A stretch of 64,000 nucleotides of DNA, from positions 28,604,501-28,668,500 of the forward strand of contig NC_080416.1 in the NCBI RefSeq assembly GCF_030265065.1, written 5' to 3'. Under the pieces are notes generated by a model, which saw only the letters and a program-made list of their open reading frames with translations, did no database searches and had not been told where the DNA came from. This DNA comes from Corythoichthys intestinalis. Lineage: Eukaryota; Chordata; Actinopteri; Syngnathiformes; Syngnathidae. Below, one piece after another: positions 35,301-45,300 of this stretch; the stretch's first letter is position 1; the number at the start of each line of letters is the position of its first letter. The translations under genes and the position numbers were made by a program.

Positions 35301-38300
35301 AGTGGTCGGCAGCGAGTGGCACAAAAAGCTGCTCTCAGCAGAACGAGCAGTCACCGGATACAGAGACCCTTATACTGAGAAAACAATATCTCTATTCCAG
35401 GCCCTGAACAAAGACCTGATCGTCAAAGATCATGGAATTCGTCTTCTAGAAGCTCAAATTGCTACAGGAGGCATAATCGACCCGGTATACAGTCACAGAG
35501 TTCCTGTGCAAGTGGCTTACGAAAGAGGCTACTTTGATGAGGAAATGAATCAGATTCTATCTGACCCAGATGATGACACCAAGGGCTTTTTTGATCCGAA
35601 CACACAAGAGAATCTCACTTACCTCCAGCTGGTCGAGAGGTGCGTCACAGATCCCATCACTGGACTAAGTTTATTAGTGATTGTGAAAAAAGGAGAGTTC
35701 TACTTCTTTGTTGACGAGGCCACAAAAATCATCCTGAAATCAAAGACAACAAACAGAGCTGGTGGCAAGTACCACGGAACTACAGTGTCCTTGTGGGATC
35801 TTCTCTATTCTAAGTACATCTCTGAAGAGAAGAGGCGGGAGCTCGTGCAACAATATAAGTCTGGAGCTCTCACAATTGAACGCTTTTTGGAAATCATTTT
35901 GTTGATTATTCAGCAGCAGTGCAACAGCACGAATTCAACAACAGTCATCACATGTCAAACGCCAGAAACAAATGTTGACAGCAGCACCACAAAGACCACC
36001 ATCACCACCACCACCACCGTCACAGAGACCGAAAGCTTTCATGGTATTAGGAAGGACGTCAGTGCTACAGAGTTGCTTGAATCCAAAATCATAAATGAAG
36101 ACCTCTACAAAGATCTCAGTGCAGGAACAATCACTGTGAAGGAAGTGAGTGAAATGGACTCAGTCCGCAGATATCTAGAAGGGACGAACTGTATTGCTGG
36201 AGTGTATCTGCAGTCAACCAAGGAGACCCTGAGCATCTACGAAGCAAAGTCCAGAGGCCTGTTGACTCCTGGCACATCTCTAGTTCTACTTGAGGCCCAA
36301 GCTGCCACTGGCTTTGTTATCGACCCAGTCAACAACAGGAAACTTTCAGTAGAAGAAGCTGTTGCTCAGAGAGTGGTCGGCAGCGAGTGGCACAAAAAGC
36401 TGCTCTCAGCAGAACGAGCAGTCACCGGATACAGAGACCCTTATACTGAGAAAACAATATCCCTATTCCAGGCCCTGAACAAAGACCTGATCGTCAAAGA
36501 TCATGGAATTCGTCTTCTAGAGGCTCAAATTGCAACAGGAGGCATAATCGACCCGGTATACAGTCACAGAGTTCCTGTGCAAGTGGCTTACGAAAGAGGC
36601 TACTTTGATGAGGAAATGAATCAGATTCTGTCTGACCCAGATGATGATACCAAGGGCTTTTTTGATCCGAACACACAAGAGAATCTCACTTACCTCCAGT
36701 TGGTCGAGAGGTGCATCACAGATCCCATCACTGGACTAAGTTTATTAGTGATTGTGAAAAAAGGAGAGTTCTACTTCTTTGTTGACGAGGCCACAAAAAT
36801 CATCCTGAAATCAAAGACGACAAACAGAGCAGGTGGCAAGTACCACGGAACTACAGTGTCCTTGTGGGATCTTCTCTATTCTAAGTACATCTCTGAAGAG
36901 AAGAGGCGGGAGCTTGTGCAACAGTACAAGTCCGGAGCTCTCACAATTGAACGCTTTTTGGAGATCATTCTGATGATTATTCAGGAGCAGTGCAACAGCA
37001 CGAATTCAACAACAGTCATCACAAGTCAAACGCCAGAAACAAATGTTGACAGCAGCACCACAAAGACCACCACCACCACCGTCACAGAGACCGAAAACTT
37101 TCATGGTATTAGGAAGGACGTCAGTGCTACAGAGTTGCTTGAATCCAAAATCATCAATGAAGACCTCTACAAAGATCTCAGTGCAGGAACAATCACTGTG
37201 AAGGAAGTGAGTGAAATGGACTCAGTCCGCAGATATCTAGAAGGGACGAACTGTATTGCTGGAGTGTATCTGCAGTCAACCAAGGAGACCCTGAGCATCT
37301 ACGAAGCAAAGTCCAGAGGCCTGTTGACTCCTGGCACATCTCTAGTTCTCCTTGAGGCCCAAGCTGCCACTGGCTTTGTTATCGACCCAGTCAACAACAG
37401 GAAACTTTCAGTAGAAGAAGCTGTTGCTCAGAGAGTGGTTGGCAGCGAGTGGCACAAAAAGCTGCTCTCAGCAGAAAGAGCAGTCACCGGATACAGAGAC
37501 CCTTATACTGAGAAAACAATATCCCTATTCCAGGCCCTGAACAAAGACCTGATCGTCAAAGATCATGGAATTCGTCTTCTAGAAGCTCAAATTGCAACAG
37601 GAGGCATAATCGACCCGGTATACAGTCACAGAGTTCCTGTGCAAGTGGCTTACGAAAGAGGCTACTTTGATGAGGAAATGAATCAGATTCTGTCTGACCC
37701 AGATGATGATACCAAGGGCTTTTTTGATCCGAACACACAAGAGAATCTCACTTACCTCCAGTTGGTTGAGAGGTGCATCACAGATCCCATCACTGGACTA
37801 AGTTTATTAGTGATTGTGAAAAAAGGAGAGTTCTACTTCTTTGTTGACGAGGCCACAAAAATCATCCTGAAATCAAAGACGACAAACAGAGCAGGTGGCA
37901 AGTACCACGGAACTACAGTGTCCTTGTGGGATCTTCTCTATTCTAAGTACATCTCTGAAGAGAAGAGGCGGGAGCTCGTGCAACAGTACAAGTCCGGAAC
38001 TCTCACAATTGAACGCTTTTTGGAGATCATTCTGATGATTATTCAGGAGCAGTGCAACAGCACGAATTCAACAACAGTCATCATAAGTCAAACGCCAGAA
38101 ACAAATGTTGACAGCAGCACCACAAAGATCACCATCACCACCACCACCGTCACAGAGACCGAAAGCTTTCATGGTATTAGGAAGGACGTCAGTGCTACAG
38201 AGTTGCTTGAATCCAAAATCATCAATGAAGACCTCTACAAAGATCTCAGTGCAGGAACAATCACTGTGAAGGAAGTGAGTGAAATGGACTCAGTCCGCAG

Positions 38301-38895
38301 ATATCTAGAAGGGACGAACTGTATTGCTGGAGTGTATCTGCAGTCAACCAAGGAGACCCTGAGCATCTACGAAGCAAAGTCCAGAGGCCTGTTGACTCCT
38401 GGCACATCTCTAGTTCTCCTTGAGGCCCAAGCTGCCACTGGCTTTGTTATCGACCCAGTCAACAACAGGAAACTTTCAGTAGAAGAAGCTGTTGCTCAGA
38501 GAGTGGTTGGCAGCGAGTGGCACAAAAAGCTGCTCTCAGCAGAACGAGCAGTCACCGGATACAGAGACCCTTATACTGAGAAAACAATATCCCTATTCCA
38601 GGCCCTGAACAAAGACCTGATCGTCAAAGATCATGGAATTCGTCTTCTAGAAGCTCAAATTGCAACTGGAGGCATAATCGACCCGATATACAGTCACAGA
38701 GTTCCTGTGCAAGTGGCTTACGAAAGAGGCTACTTTGATGAGGAATTGAATCAGATTCTGTCCGATTCAGATGATGACACTAAGGGATTTTTTGATCCCA
38801 ACACACAGGAGAACCTTACCTATCTTCAGCTGCTGGAGAAGTGTGTGACAGATCCCATCACTGGACTAAGTTTACTCCCTTTGATCAAATACTGA
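29365..38895 (+). CDS. eppk1: Epiplakin, ten plakin repeat domains in one exon
   Basis: Epiplakin is a cytoplasmic linker that binds intermediate filaments such as keratins and vimentin. This reading frame has 3,176 codons with no intron. Its ATG lies 15 bases after a good acceptor (tcttacacag at 29,341-29,350). Ten plakin repeat modules are seen from the GT(A/S)L-x-LLEAQA core at about residues 47, 285, 612, 938, 1268, 1593, 1946, 2303, 2657 and 3013. Each also has an IATGGIIDP and a GFFDPNT-type element, except the first and fifth, which vary. Modules after the first are joined by helical linkers (VSLWDLLYSKYISEEKRREL type). There is no actin-binding, plakin or coiled-coil rod domain, which separates it from plectin and desmoplakin. 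Modules 7-10 are nearly identical. Mammalian EPPK1 is also one big coding exon with more modules. It lies tail-to-tail with fbxl6. Confidence 0.95.
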   Translation: MQPTEQDEKKKNGHSDIHGPVAGVYLEKSKQKISIYEAMKKRLIKPGTALALLEAQAATVGIIDPVKIQILPVTEAVKEELIGPELREKLLFAEKAVTGFVDPYTNQTISVFQAMQKDLVPRDYGLRLLQAQIATHGVFDPVEKTNLPVELAIQKGYYIKDLLDDQMSELKVFYDASTQEHVNYQTLVEKCIMEPDTGLLLLPIYITFKGLRRGISSAELFESKIIDKEMYDNLQKGKTTTQNVMLNEKVKEYLQGKGSIAGIAILSTNQRLSIYEAMKHRILMPGTALVLLEAQAATGYMIDPVENKKFTVDEAVKNKLIGPEYYAKLRSAERAVTGYKDPYTEETISLFQALSKELILKEHGIRLLEAQIATGGIIDPIHSHRLPTEVAFKRGYFNEEMNAILEDSGDDTKGFFDPNTEENLTYLQLIERCVTDPVTGLVLLPLKEEFDGVNFTFIDYQTKMAFRQKKVNMVMGKYSGMTVSLWELFMSEYLDKEQRKDIIRKYSEGKVTIEMIVKTVLEIIEMSVKNTKVIFEGIRETVTAKQLVEADIISEEVLDDLKKGKKSVKEVIEDQNLHVYLQGKGSIAGILLPDSQILTIYQAKQKGKLMPGTALVLLEAQAATGFIIDPIGNRKFSVDEAIKAKIVGPDLCQKLRSAEKAVTGYKDPYYGNTISLFQAMQKDLILKDHGIRLLEAQIATGGIIDPVNSHRIPVQVAYKRGYFNLEMNEILSDPSDDTKGFFDPNTHENLTYLQLMARCVTDHSTGLCLLPLKGKSHKVNIDDTMKELFRTTVVSVRYGRFKGRHTTLWDLINSEYLSEDKRQEFFKLFKSRRITIEEIIESIIVIVESKELKQQADLSFKGLRGEVSVVDLLELEIVDEKTYNDLIDGTLRRTDVLQMDNVRAYLQGKSCVAGVILQPSNQKLSIYDAQKNTILTPGTALCLLEAQAATGFIVDPLANKKYTVEQALREKLIGPQMYEKLLSAERAVTGYTDPYTGKKISLFQALKKDLIVKEHGIRLLEAQIATGGIIDPLKCLHLPIDVAYRKGYFDEELNQILLDPNDDTKGFFDPTTKENLTYMEMLGRCIKDKETGLFLLPMNVTPKATKPHVRLHTDSEIKQEFEETLVTISVGRYAGKSISLWDLIHSSYFTEDQWLQLIEHFRTRKVTTHTIITIAISTIEKLEKSEAAKTIMGLRKLVSAKQLLESSIIDGDTFKQVQEGNATLEQVTKCARLQQYLNGKRSIAGVKVYPSQTVLSIYGAKNEDMLTDATALLLLEAQASTGWIIDPLNNKFYTVDEAAKEEVIGPDVFEQLLLAERAITGYKDPYTETTISLFEAMNKQLIQKSDAIRLLQAQIATGGIIDPNVSHRLPANVAIKRGLLDEQFKTLLLNPPENSKRYFDPNTKEKLSYLELMERCEMDPKRGLLLLPIHKDKSNVFHTEEQIQLELKNKTFSIDVGKFKGKDVTLWEVLLSEYISQTKREQLIQQYKTGAITIQEIIEILTVIITEVSSKERKFKGLRKQVSASQLFESKIISKELFTQIIQGEVTVDNVNKMESVQKYLGATNCIAGVRVESTKKVMSIYDAKSRGLLTPGTSLVLLEAQAATGFVIDPVNNKKLSVEEAVAQEVVGSELKKKLLSAERAVTGYIDPYTGETISLFQALIKDLIVKDHGIRLLEAQIATGGIIDPVYSHRVPVQVAYQRGYFDEEMNQILSDPDDDTKGFFDPNTHENLTYLQLIERCVVDPNTGLTLLSIVKKGEFYFYVDETTKIILKSKTTTRAGGKYHGTTVSLWDLLYSRYISEEKRRELVQQYKSGALTIEHFLEIVLMIIEQQCNSTNSTTVTTCQTPETNVDSSTTKTTTTVTESESFHGIRKDVSATELLESKIINEDLYKDLSAGTITVKEVSEMDSVRRYLEGTNCIAGVYLQSTKETLSIYEAKSRGLLTPGTSLVLLEAQAATGFVIDPVNNRKLSVEEAVAQRVVGSEWHKKLLSAERAVTGYRDPYTEKTISLFQALNKDLIVKDHGIRLLEAQIATGGIIDPVYSHRVPVQVAYERGYFDEEMNQILSDPDDDTKGFFDPNTQENLTYLQLVERCVTDPITGLSLLVIVKKGEFYFFVDEATKIILKSKTTNRAGGKYHGTTVSLWDLLYSKYISEEKRRELVQQYKSGALTIERFLEIILLIIQQQCNSTNSTTVITCQTPETNVDSSTTKTTITTTTTVTETESFHGIRKDVSATELLESKIINEDLYKDLSAGTITVKEVSEMDSVRRYLEGTNCIAGVYLQSTKETLSIYEAKSRGLLTPGTSLVLLEAQAATGFVIDPVNNRKLSVEEAVAQRVVGSEWHKKLLSAERAVTGYRDPYTEKTISLFQALNKDLIVKDHGIRLLEAQIATGGIIDPVYSHRVPVQVAYERGYFDEEMNQILSDPDDDTKGFFDPNTQENLTYLQLVERCITDPITGLSLLVIVKKGEFYFFVDEATKIILKSKTTNRAGGKYHGTTVSLWDLLYSKYISEEKRRELVQQYKSGALTIERFLEIILMIIQEQCNSTNSTTVITSQTPETNVDSSTTKTTTTTVTETENFHGIRKDVSATELLESKIINEDLYKDLSAGTITVKEVSEMDSVRRYLEGTNCIAGVYLQSTKETLSIYEAKSRGLLTPGTSLVLLEAQAATGFVIDPVNNRKLSVEEAVAQRVVGSEWHKKLLSAERAVTGYRDPYTEKTISLFQALNKDLIVKDHGIRLLEAQIATGGIIDPVYSHRVPVQVAYERGYFDEEMNQILSDPDDDTKGFFDPNTQENLTYLQLVERCITDPITGLSLLVIVKKGEFYFFVDEATKIILKSKTTNRAGGKYHGTTVSLWDLLYSKYISEEKRRELVQQYKSGTLTIERFLEIILMIIQEQCNSTNSTTVIISQTPETNVDSSTTKITITTTTVTETESFHGIRKDVSATELLESKIINEDLYKDLSAGTITVKEVSEMDSVRRYLEGTNCIAGVYLQSTKETLSIYEAKSRGLLTPGTSLVLLEAQAATGFVIDPVNNRKLSVEEAVAQRVVGSEWHKKLLSAERAVTGYRDPYTEKTISLFQALNKDLIVKDHGIRLLEAQIATGGIIDPIYSHRVPVQVAYERGYFDEELNQILSDSDDDTKGFFDPNTQENLTYLQLLEKCVTDPITGLSLLPLIKY
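34960..38895 (+). repeat. Four near-identical tandem units within eppk1
   Basis: The motif AAGGACGTCAGTGCTACAGA starts at 34,981, 36,052, 37,114 and 38,182, giving periods of 1,071, 1,062 and 1,068 bases. The length differences are all multiples of three and come from ACC/ATC codon number in the Ser/Thr-rich linker (SSTTKTTTTVTES and variants). Protein differences between units 7, 8 and 9 are very few. The last unit diverges at its end and stops at LPLIKY. Confidence 0.95.
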
Positions 38896-39114
38896 AGACA
38901 TCTCACATTATTATGCTTGTATATAATTTGTACTATGTTCTGCACCTTTTTTTTCCTGAAGTCAAGAATCTGTTTTTAGTTTTTAATGTTTCATAAGCCT
39001 GGAAATTTTTGAGCTATGCCTACTTATATAAAAGCATTTTGAATCATGTTTAGTTTTGCCTCAAGTTGAAAGAACCCTTTTCATTAATTTTATTCATGTA
39101 ATTTAACATGGCCT

Positions 39115-39120
39115 AATAAA
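39115..39120 (+). terminator. eppk1 poly(A) signal
   Basis: AATAAA lies 220 bases after the stop codon, in an AT-rich 3' UTR. It is the first consensus hexamer downstream of the gene. Confidence 0.65.
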
Positions 39121-39250
39121 CATAATTGAATACTAATACCTGTTTTCATTTCATTGCACATCGCAGACAACAAAAATGTGTCATGATAATTGACTAAAAT
39201 AACTGATCATATTAAATGAACCACTCACACACAATTAGGAATCATATTAA

Positions 39251-39256
39251 TTTATT
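39251..39256 (-). terminator. fbxl6 poly(A) signal (minus strand)
   Basis: TTTATT on the plus strand is AATAAA on the minus strand, 123 bases past the fbxl6 stop. About 130 bases separate it from the eppk1 signal on the other strand, so the two genes end tail-to-tail. Confidence 0.6.
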
Positions 39257-39378
39257 TCCAATCAATAAACTAGCTGAGTGGCAGATCACGCAGCAAGTAC
39301 AAAAGTTTGATATGACCCGCGAGTTACAAAAGTTTTATATGAATAATATTGAGGCAACCATGGCTCACAGTTTGATCT

Positions 39379-42300
39379 CTACTCCAATTTATCCAGCAAC
39401 TGCCGAATGTCCTCTTGTCCGCGATATATCCTTTTCAGCCCTCTGGGAAGATACCGACACGAGGACAGGTTGAGGTAGTCAAGTGCTGTCGTCTGGCCAA
39501 TGAGAGGTCTGCAAAATCACAGGAAAGAGATGATCAAACCAATGCTGGCGGTTTAGAACGGTGTTTCCAAAATTTTGAGCCAGGGTATATATATTTTTTT
39601 ACTTTAATGAATAAAGAATACATGTTCGTGGCAGGTAATTTAGACATCCAATGAGCCCTGATGGCACAGTGGTTGGGAATGATCAATTTAGACAATAAAG
39701 TGAGAAAAAATTAGCTCTAAGTACCTCAAGGCAGCTGGCGTGATCCTGGTCCCACTCAGGTTGAGTGAACGCAGAGTGTCGGCGCTGTTGGCTTGCGCTA
39801 GGTGGCCCATGGCTACCTCCAGCTCCGCCTCAGAGAAAAGCTGATTGGCCAAGTCAAGCTGCCGGAGCGTGTGCTTCCACTTCTGCGTCACAGAGTCAAT
39901 GCCTCGGTTCTGGCGAAATGTGACCATATCACTGTTGAAATGTTGACCCCAGAAAAGGCACTCCAGATCTGCCAGACAGAAAGCAAGCATATGAGATTTC
40001 TTTAGTGTACTTAAACTCAAATAAAAGACACTGGGCTCAATGTGACTACATGGCGAGAGCCATATAGGCTTAATATTACAGCAAATTTAGGGTGTTTAAA
40101 AAAATGGATTTTGAGATATATCGCAATATTACGTCACGCAATTCTCATATCGATTCAAAATCCGTCTGTTTTGATCCTTACCCGTGTGTTTTTGGTACAT
40201 ATATATATATATTGTAAGACATAATGTAAGACAGCCTTGTGGTGGTTGGTATACGTGGATGCTGAAGCTAATGGTTTCACCTGCCATTTTTAAAAAATAA
40301 CTTCGTTATTGAAATGCTATACATCCAAGATGTTTTTTCATATTTAGAATCCTACATTTAAGCATATTTGCACTAAAAAAAAGAGAAAAAATTATAATGA
40401 AAGCCATACATGTTCAAACATAAAACGAAAACATGTTGAGTGCTGGATGAGGTTTTATGAATAAATTGAAATAATGCACTTTTAGGTCCATTTTGATTTG
40501 TTTTTTCGAAAGTGAGGTGCAAATATTGCAATAATCATCTTTAAGTGTAGTATCGGGATTATTTGGGATCGATTCGAATAGTGATAAGAAACGTATCCCC
40601 AGATATGAGGAAATACAAACCCTACAGATAAGTAACCTCAAAATGGCTCAAATCTGTTTATTTTTCTATCTTAAAAGCATAATTTAAGAACTCTACCCCT
40701 TGTTTGAAACCTTTATTTATAATCCTAACTCTTGTTTGGATCTTAAAGTGCCTATGACGGCAAAAAGTATGTTTATTTCATATTTTCTGCTGTATTTCAT
40801 GCTCCTGAATTAAATAGACCTCTTGGATGTGTGTGGAAGCGATCGATATATTTATTTAGTTTTTTTTTAATCCCGCGCCATGAAAATGAGCGACTTCCTG
40901 TTTTGACGAGGATTCCTAATGTGAAGTCAGCTGGATAGCCATCTTCAGTACACAGCCAATACTACAGTATGCAGAACAACTGCGGATTCAGCTGGTTTTG
41001 CGGATTAATTTGTTTATTTTTCGCATCACACCAACCAAACGGCTGCAGAGAAATTTTGCTGAGCCAGGGAGAGACCTATGAGCCTTTTGGGGTTTCAAAA
41101 GGTTCCCATTCACCGGTGGATATTGGCCAAAACAAGCCCTACTACTGTGGGATCGTTGGACTTACGAGGAAGTGAGTAAACGTCGTGTTATGTATTATGT
41201 CAAATACTGGGATCATTTTAATACGTAGGTGGCTTGCATTTTGTGGCTGACATGCTCCTTGTCCACTCGGCCGACGACCGTGTCACCCCCCCCACCACCA
41301 CCACCACCACCCCATCGGGAGAGCACTACGCTCGGCTTATTGCCCTCTTCATGTGCCCGGTGTTCTGTCAAGTTTTCCACCCGATCAGAAAATTTCAACT
41401 TTGTGTTAAAAATGGCCGCGAATACAGCGATTACAAAGTAAACACTACAAACTTTCTTTAAACAAAGGACTATTTACTTACGTTTGATCATGGATGGGCA
41501 TGTAGAAAAGCTCTCCTGTCCTTAGACACATTCTGAAATGTTAGCTGCACAACAACTGCAGCCGCTCTCCTGACTCTCTCGCTGTTTACGTCTTCGCCAC
41601 GTAGTAAAGCATTATTTTGCCATGTTCGTGTTGACCATTTGGCAGCTACGCTCTCCTCCGACGTCGGCCGGTTTGTCCGACGGTCATTGTCCAGCTGCTT
41701 CCCCGAAAACGAGCCATCTGCCTTTAGCAGGGGAACGACGTACTCTAGCTTGCTCGCCGCCGGATGGGTTGCCGATCGGCGAAGACAATCGACAAACCCG
41801 ACGGCGTGTGAAATAATCCGGGCTAGTTATGAGTGATTTTCCGCTTCGAATACTTTGAAACATCACTCGGTTCGGGTTAGCATGTCGGCTAGCTGTCACG
41901 CTTCTTGGTTTGTTTACATTCTCTGAAGCCGTGGAAGGGAAATAACATAAGCCCGACTTAGGTGGCATAAAATATGTTCGGGAGGTGCGACAGTAAAGGT
42001 GAAGTCGACAGTTTTGACCATTCTGGAGTAATTTTGCCATGTCGTCCTGAATAAATGCATTCTTATCATTTCATATTCCATTTCGCACAAGGCTGTTATT
42101 TGTCATTACCATGCCATTTATTTAGCTATTGGGGAAAAATACTTGGATAAAAAGAATATCCTGTAAAAATATTGTAGTAGAGAGACTGAAAGAAAAAAGA
42201 CATTTTGCGTCTCTCCTCGTCGCGTTTTCCTCGTTCGGAATATTTCCGCCTCAATAGGCTGCATACTAAATCAGCTTAAATCGTTACTCTGCTGACGTCA

Positions 42301-45300
42301 TCCACCTGTTGGGGACGCTAGAGCCCTATAGTGGTAGGCGTGGCTAACCAGCAGATTAAAAGACTGATTTCTCTTCATCTGCGCTTTGCTAAATTGTTGT
42401 ATATAGTCGAATCGTCTCAAAAGATGATTCTAAATCATATAATAATATATAAGACTTTTTTTCTCCTGTCGTGCGCACTTTAATTTACAATGATAACCGT
42501 CAATGCTGCGGGGTGGCATTGCTGACAATAATTTGGAAACCTAACCTAGATTTGAAAATCCTACTTTGAAAAAACAAAACAAAGCATTCAGTAAAAATGA
42601 TAACTTTACCAAGACAGGGTAATGCCACCAAACAAGCCGATGTGACTGCTGAGCAACCACGCAGGTCCAACACTCGCAAATGGGGAGAATCGAAGAGTAT
42701 GTCTTGCAGGTGTTTGTCATTCATGTAGGAGTGCGACGCGGTTGCGATGCACAGCTCCTCCAGGAGAGGGAAACCCGTCTGGGACCCGGGAGAGTCCCAT
42801 ACCTGCATATTCTTGTGCATTGGGCTGACATTCAGCATCCGGAATGTCTGATGACAAAAACAAGGACGTTTTTCTTTTCTGTAAACCAATTATCAACCAA
42901 TCAATATTCATCATCTACTACCTTAAGTTTGGGGCAAGCCTTTTGTAGCGCTTGGACGCAAATGCGAACTTCACCTATTTTACGGTCCAGCATTGTGTTT
43001 ATCTCCAGCAACTCTAAATTGGGACAGCTTTTCTAAAAACAGAAGTGTGTAGTAAGCTTTGCTTCCGCCGCATACGGAAAAGCGTAATGTGGTTCTTTAC
43101 CAAGATGGCGGTGAGGATTCTGTGGGTCTTCTGTCCATGAGTGAACCAAAGTTGCTGCATCTGAGCACCGTGACTATCAAGATAATTGGGAAGACCTTCT
43201 GCCTTAAAGTACAGCAACAAAAACAATGATTTCACTCAATCTGTTTTCTCATGGTGGTGGCTGTCTGAAACAGCTCTGTTGTGAACTCTACTTACAGGAT
43301 GTATTGTGGTAGTTAGCAGTATATCGTGATACAAAACGTCACGATACCCCTCGAGCTTGGGAAGAATGGCTCGCGAAATATAGCCTAGATTGGGGATCAG
43401 CAACCAACGGTTCTAGAGCTACACGCGGCTCTTTAGCGCTACCCTAGTGGCTCCCTGGAGCTTTTTCAAAAATGTTTGAAAATGGAAAAAGATGGGGCAG
43501 GGAAATGTATTTTTTGTTTTAATATGGTTTCTGTAGGAAGACAAGCATGACACATTCTTCTAATTCATTTATATTGTAATAAGGTTAAACTTGAGGCGGC
43601 ATCGTACAAAAGAGTAGTCACGTGGTGCGTCATTCTGTAGGATGCACTGCAGGGAAAATAAACATTAAATCATAGAAGGCTCATTGTGTCTTTGTAGCCA
43701 ACTTAGTCATTTTGATAGTAGGCTAATATACAGTAGATCCATATAGCATGTGTTGTCTTAATTACTAGGCTTATATAAGGCTTTTATTTTTTTGTGGCTC
43801 CAGAAATATTTGTTTTTTTGGTCCAATATGGCTCTGTCAACATTTTGGGTTGCCGACCCCTGGCCTAGATGCACTGCTAAATGACTTGGGCAAAATAGCC
43901 CATGAATATTTCAGTTAAATTGCTGGCCTATTTCAGCAGCTTTACCATAAGTAGCCGCTGACTATTAAGTGGCGCTCAAGAGGCAGGATGGATCAGTTTC
44001 CACTCACATTATGTAAGCAGAAGAACAGGCCTCTCTACCCTTTTCAAATACAGTGGTACCTATACATACAAAGTTAATTTGTTCCAGGACCTAGTTTGTA
44101 AGTCAAAATGGTCGTATGTCAAGCAGGATTTCCCCAAAGGAATACATTATAATTCCATTAATACGTTCCACAGCCCAAAAACCTACACTAAATCCTTAAT
44201 AAATACTGCTGGTACTAGTACAAATGGCAATTACACATAGCAAAACAAATAGGTTATAAATAAAAATCAAAATAATAATAAGAATAATAATTAATAATTA
44301 TTCCTGAAAATAATGTAACGAATTGATTTTTAATGTGGCGGACTTTTTTTGCCCTACCTGAACGCACTGCAGGGCTGACATCACAGTGACAGAGGTCAGT
44401 GCGGTTGAGACAATACTTTCGTTTTCTTGGGCGCACAGTCAACTGTAGCGGACAACAGACGTTTTGTGTTGGATAAGTTCTTAAATAAATACCGTAATAA
44501 AAACGTGACGAAGCTGGCGATTTCCTTGGCGATGTTACCACAATAATATTTGTCACCTTAACTTATAACGACTGGTGAACGGTGGTCGGAAGAGGACCGT
44601 GGAGCTGTATTGTTGAGCCAGTTCACGGATGCGCACACCACGCTCCTATTTTTCTATTATTTGCATCTTTATTTCAAAGGTAAGCGTTACTTTTTTCCTT
44701 GTTTCACCAACTGTACCAACTTTTTTTGAAAGTGATCCTCTAGTTTTAAGACAAGTAATTCTTAAAAGATACATCTTAGTATGAGTTATAATAATTTGAC
44801 ATTAAATCCCTCTTAATGTTTTCGTTTTAATAAAATTTGTAAAATTATTTTAACTGATTGTTCGCCATGGTTGTTGACGTCGCAGTGCTGTGACGTCACA
44901 AATCCCGCTGCCGGACTTCAGCGTGTCATTCATTAGCAACATCTCGTCAGTTCGTCCCTTCCAATTTGAACCAGAGCGGAAAAGTGAAGAGCAGGACAGC
45001 ACTGTCGGTCGTTCACAAGACGAGCAGCAAAGGCGAAATGCAGAGCAAGAAATACCTGATGAGGCAAGAGTTGGGCTAAACTTCTGGTGTACTTGCGGCA
45101 AGTGCATCTCGATGACAACGGAGCGAGAGAGCTATGTTGTCGAGAACTCAGGTTTTTGTCAGCAGATCTTCAAGGTGAGTTATTGCGTCATCAAACTCAT
45201 TCCAATATAATTGTGTAGATTGTTAGCATCCAGAGCTGTCGTATGCTTTACATACAGTACAGGCCAAAACACATTGGCATTCGTGCCTTTTTATTTTCTT

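Noticed and set aside
29436-37738. Many minus-strand open frames within eppk1
   Set aside because: Shadows of the eppk1 coding repeats; the same 60-codon frame recurs in each tandem module.
29365-38895. Plectin or desmoplakin as the identity of the large gene
   Set aside because: No actin-binding, plakin or rod domain and a single coding exon with ten modules; epiplakin fits better.
34960-38895. CRISPR-like regular repeats
   Set aside because: Period is about 1.06 kb, coding, with no short direct repeats and unique spacers; this is a protein repeat in a fish gene.
44890-45174. A P2X receptor gene
   Set aside because: No transmembrane segments or channel ectodomain; only the Cys-rich tail-like motif inside a TA-flanked unit.
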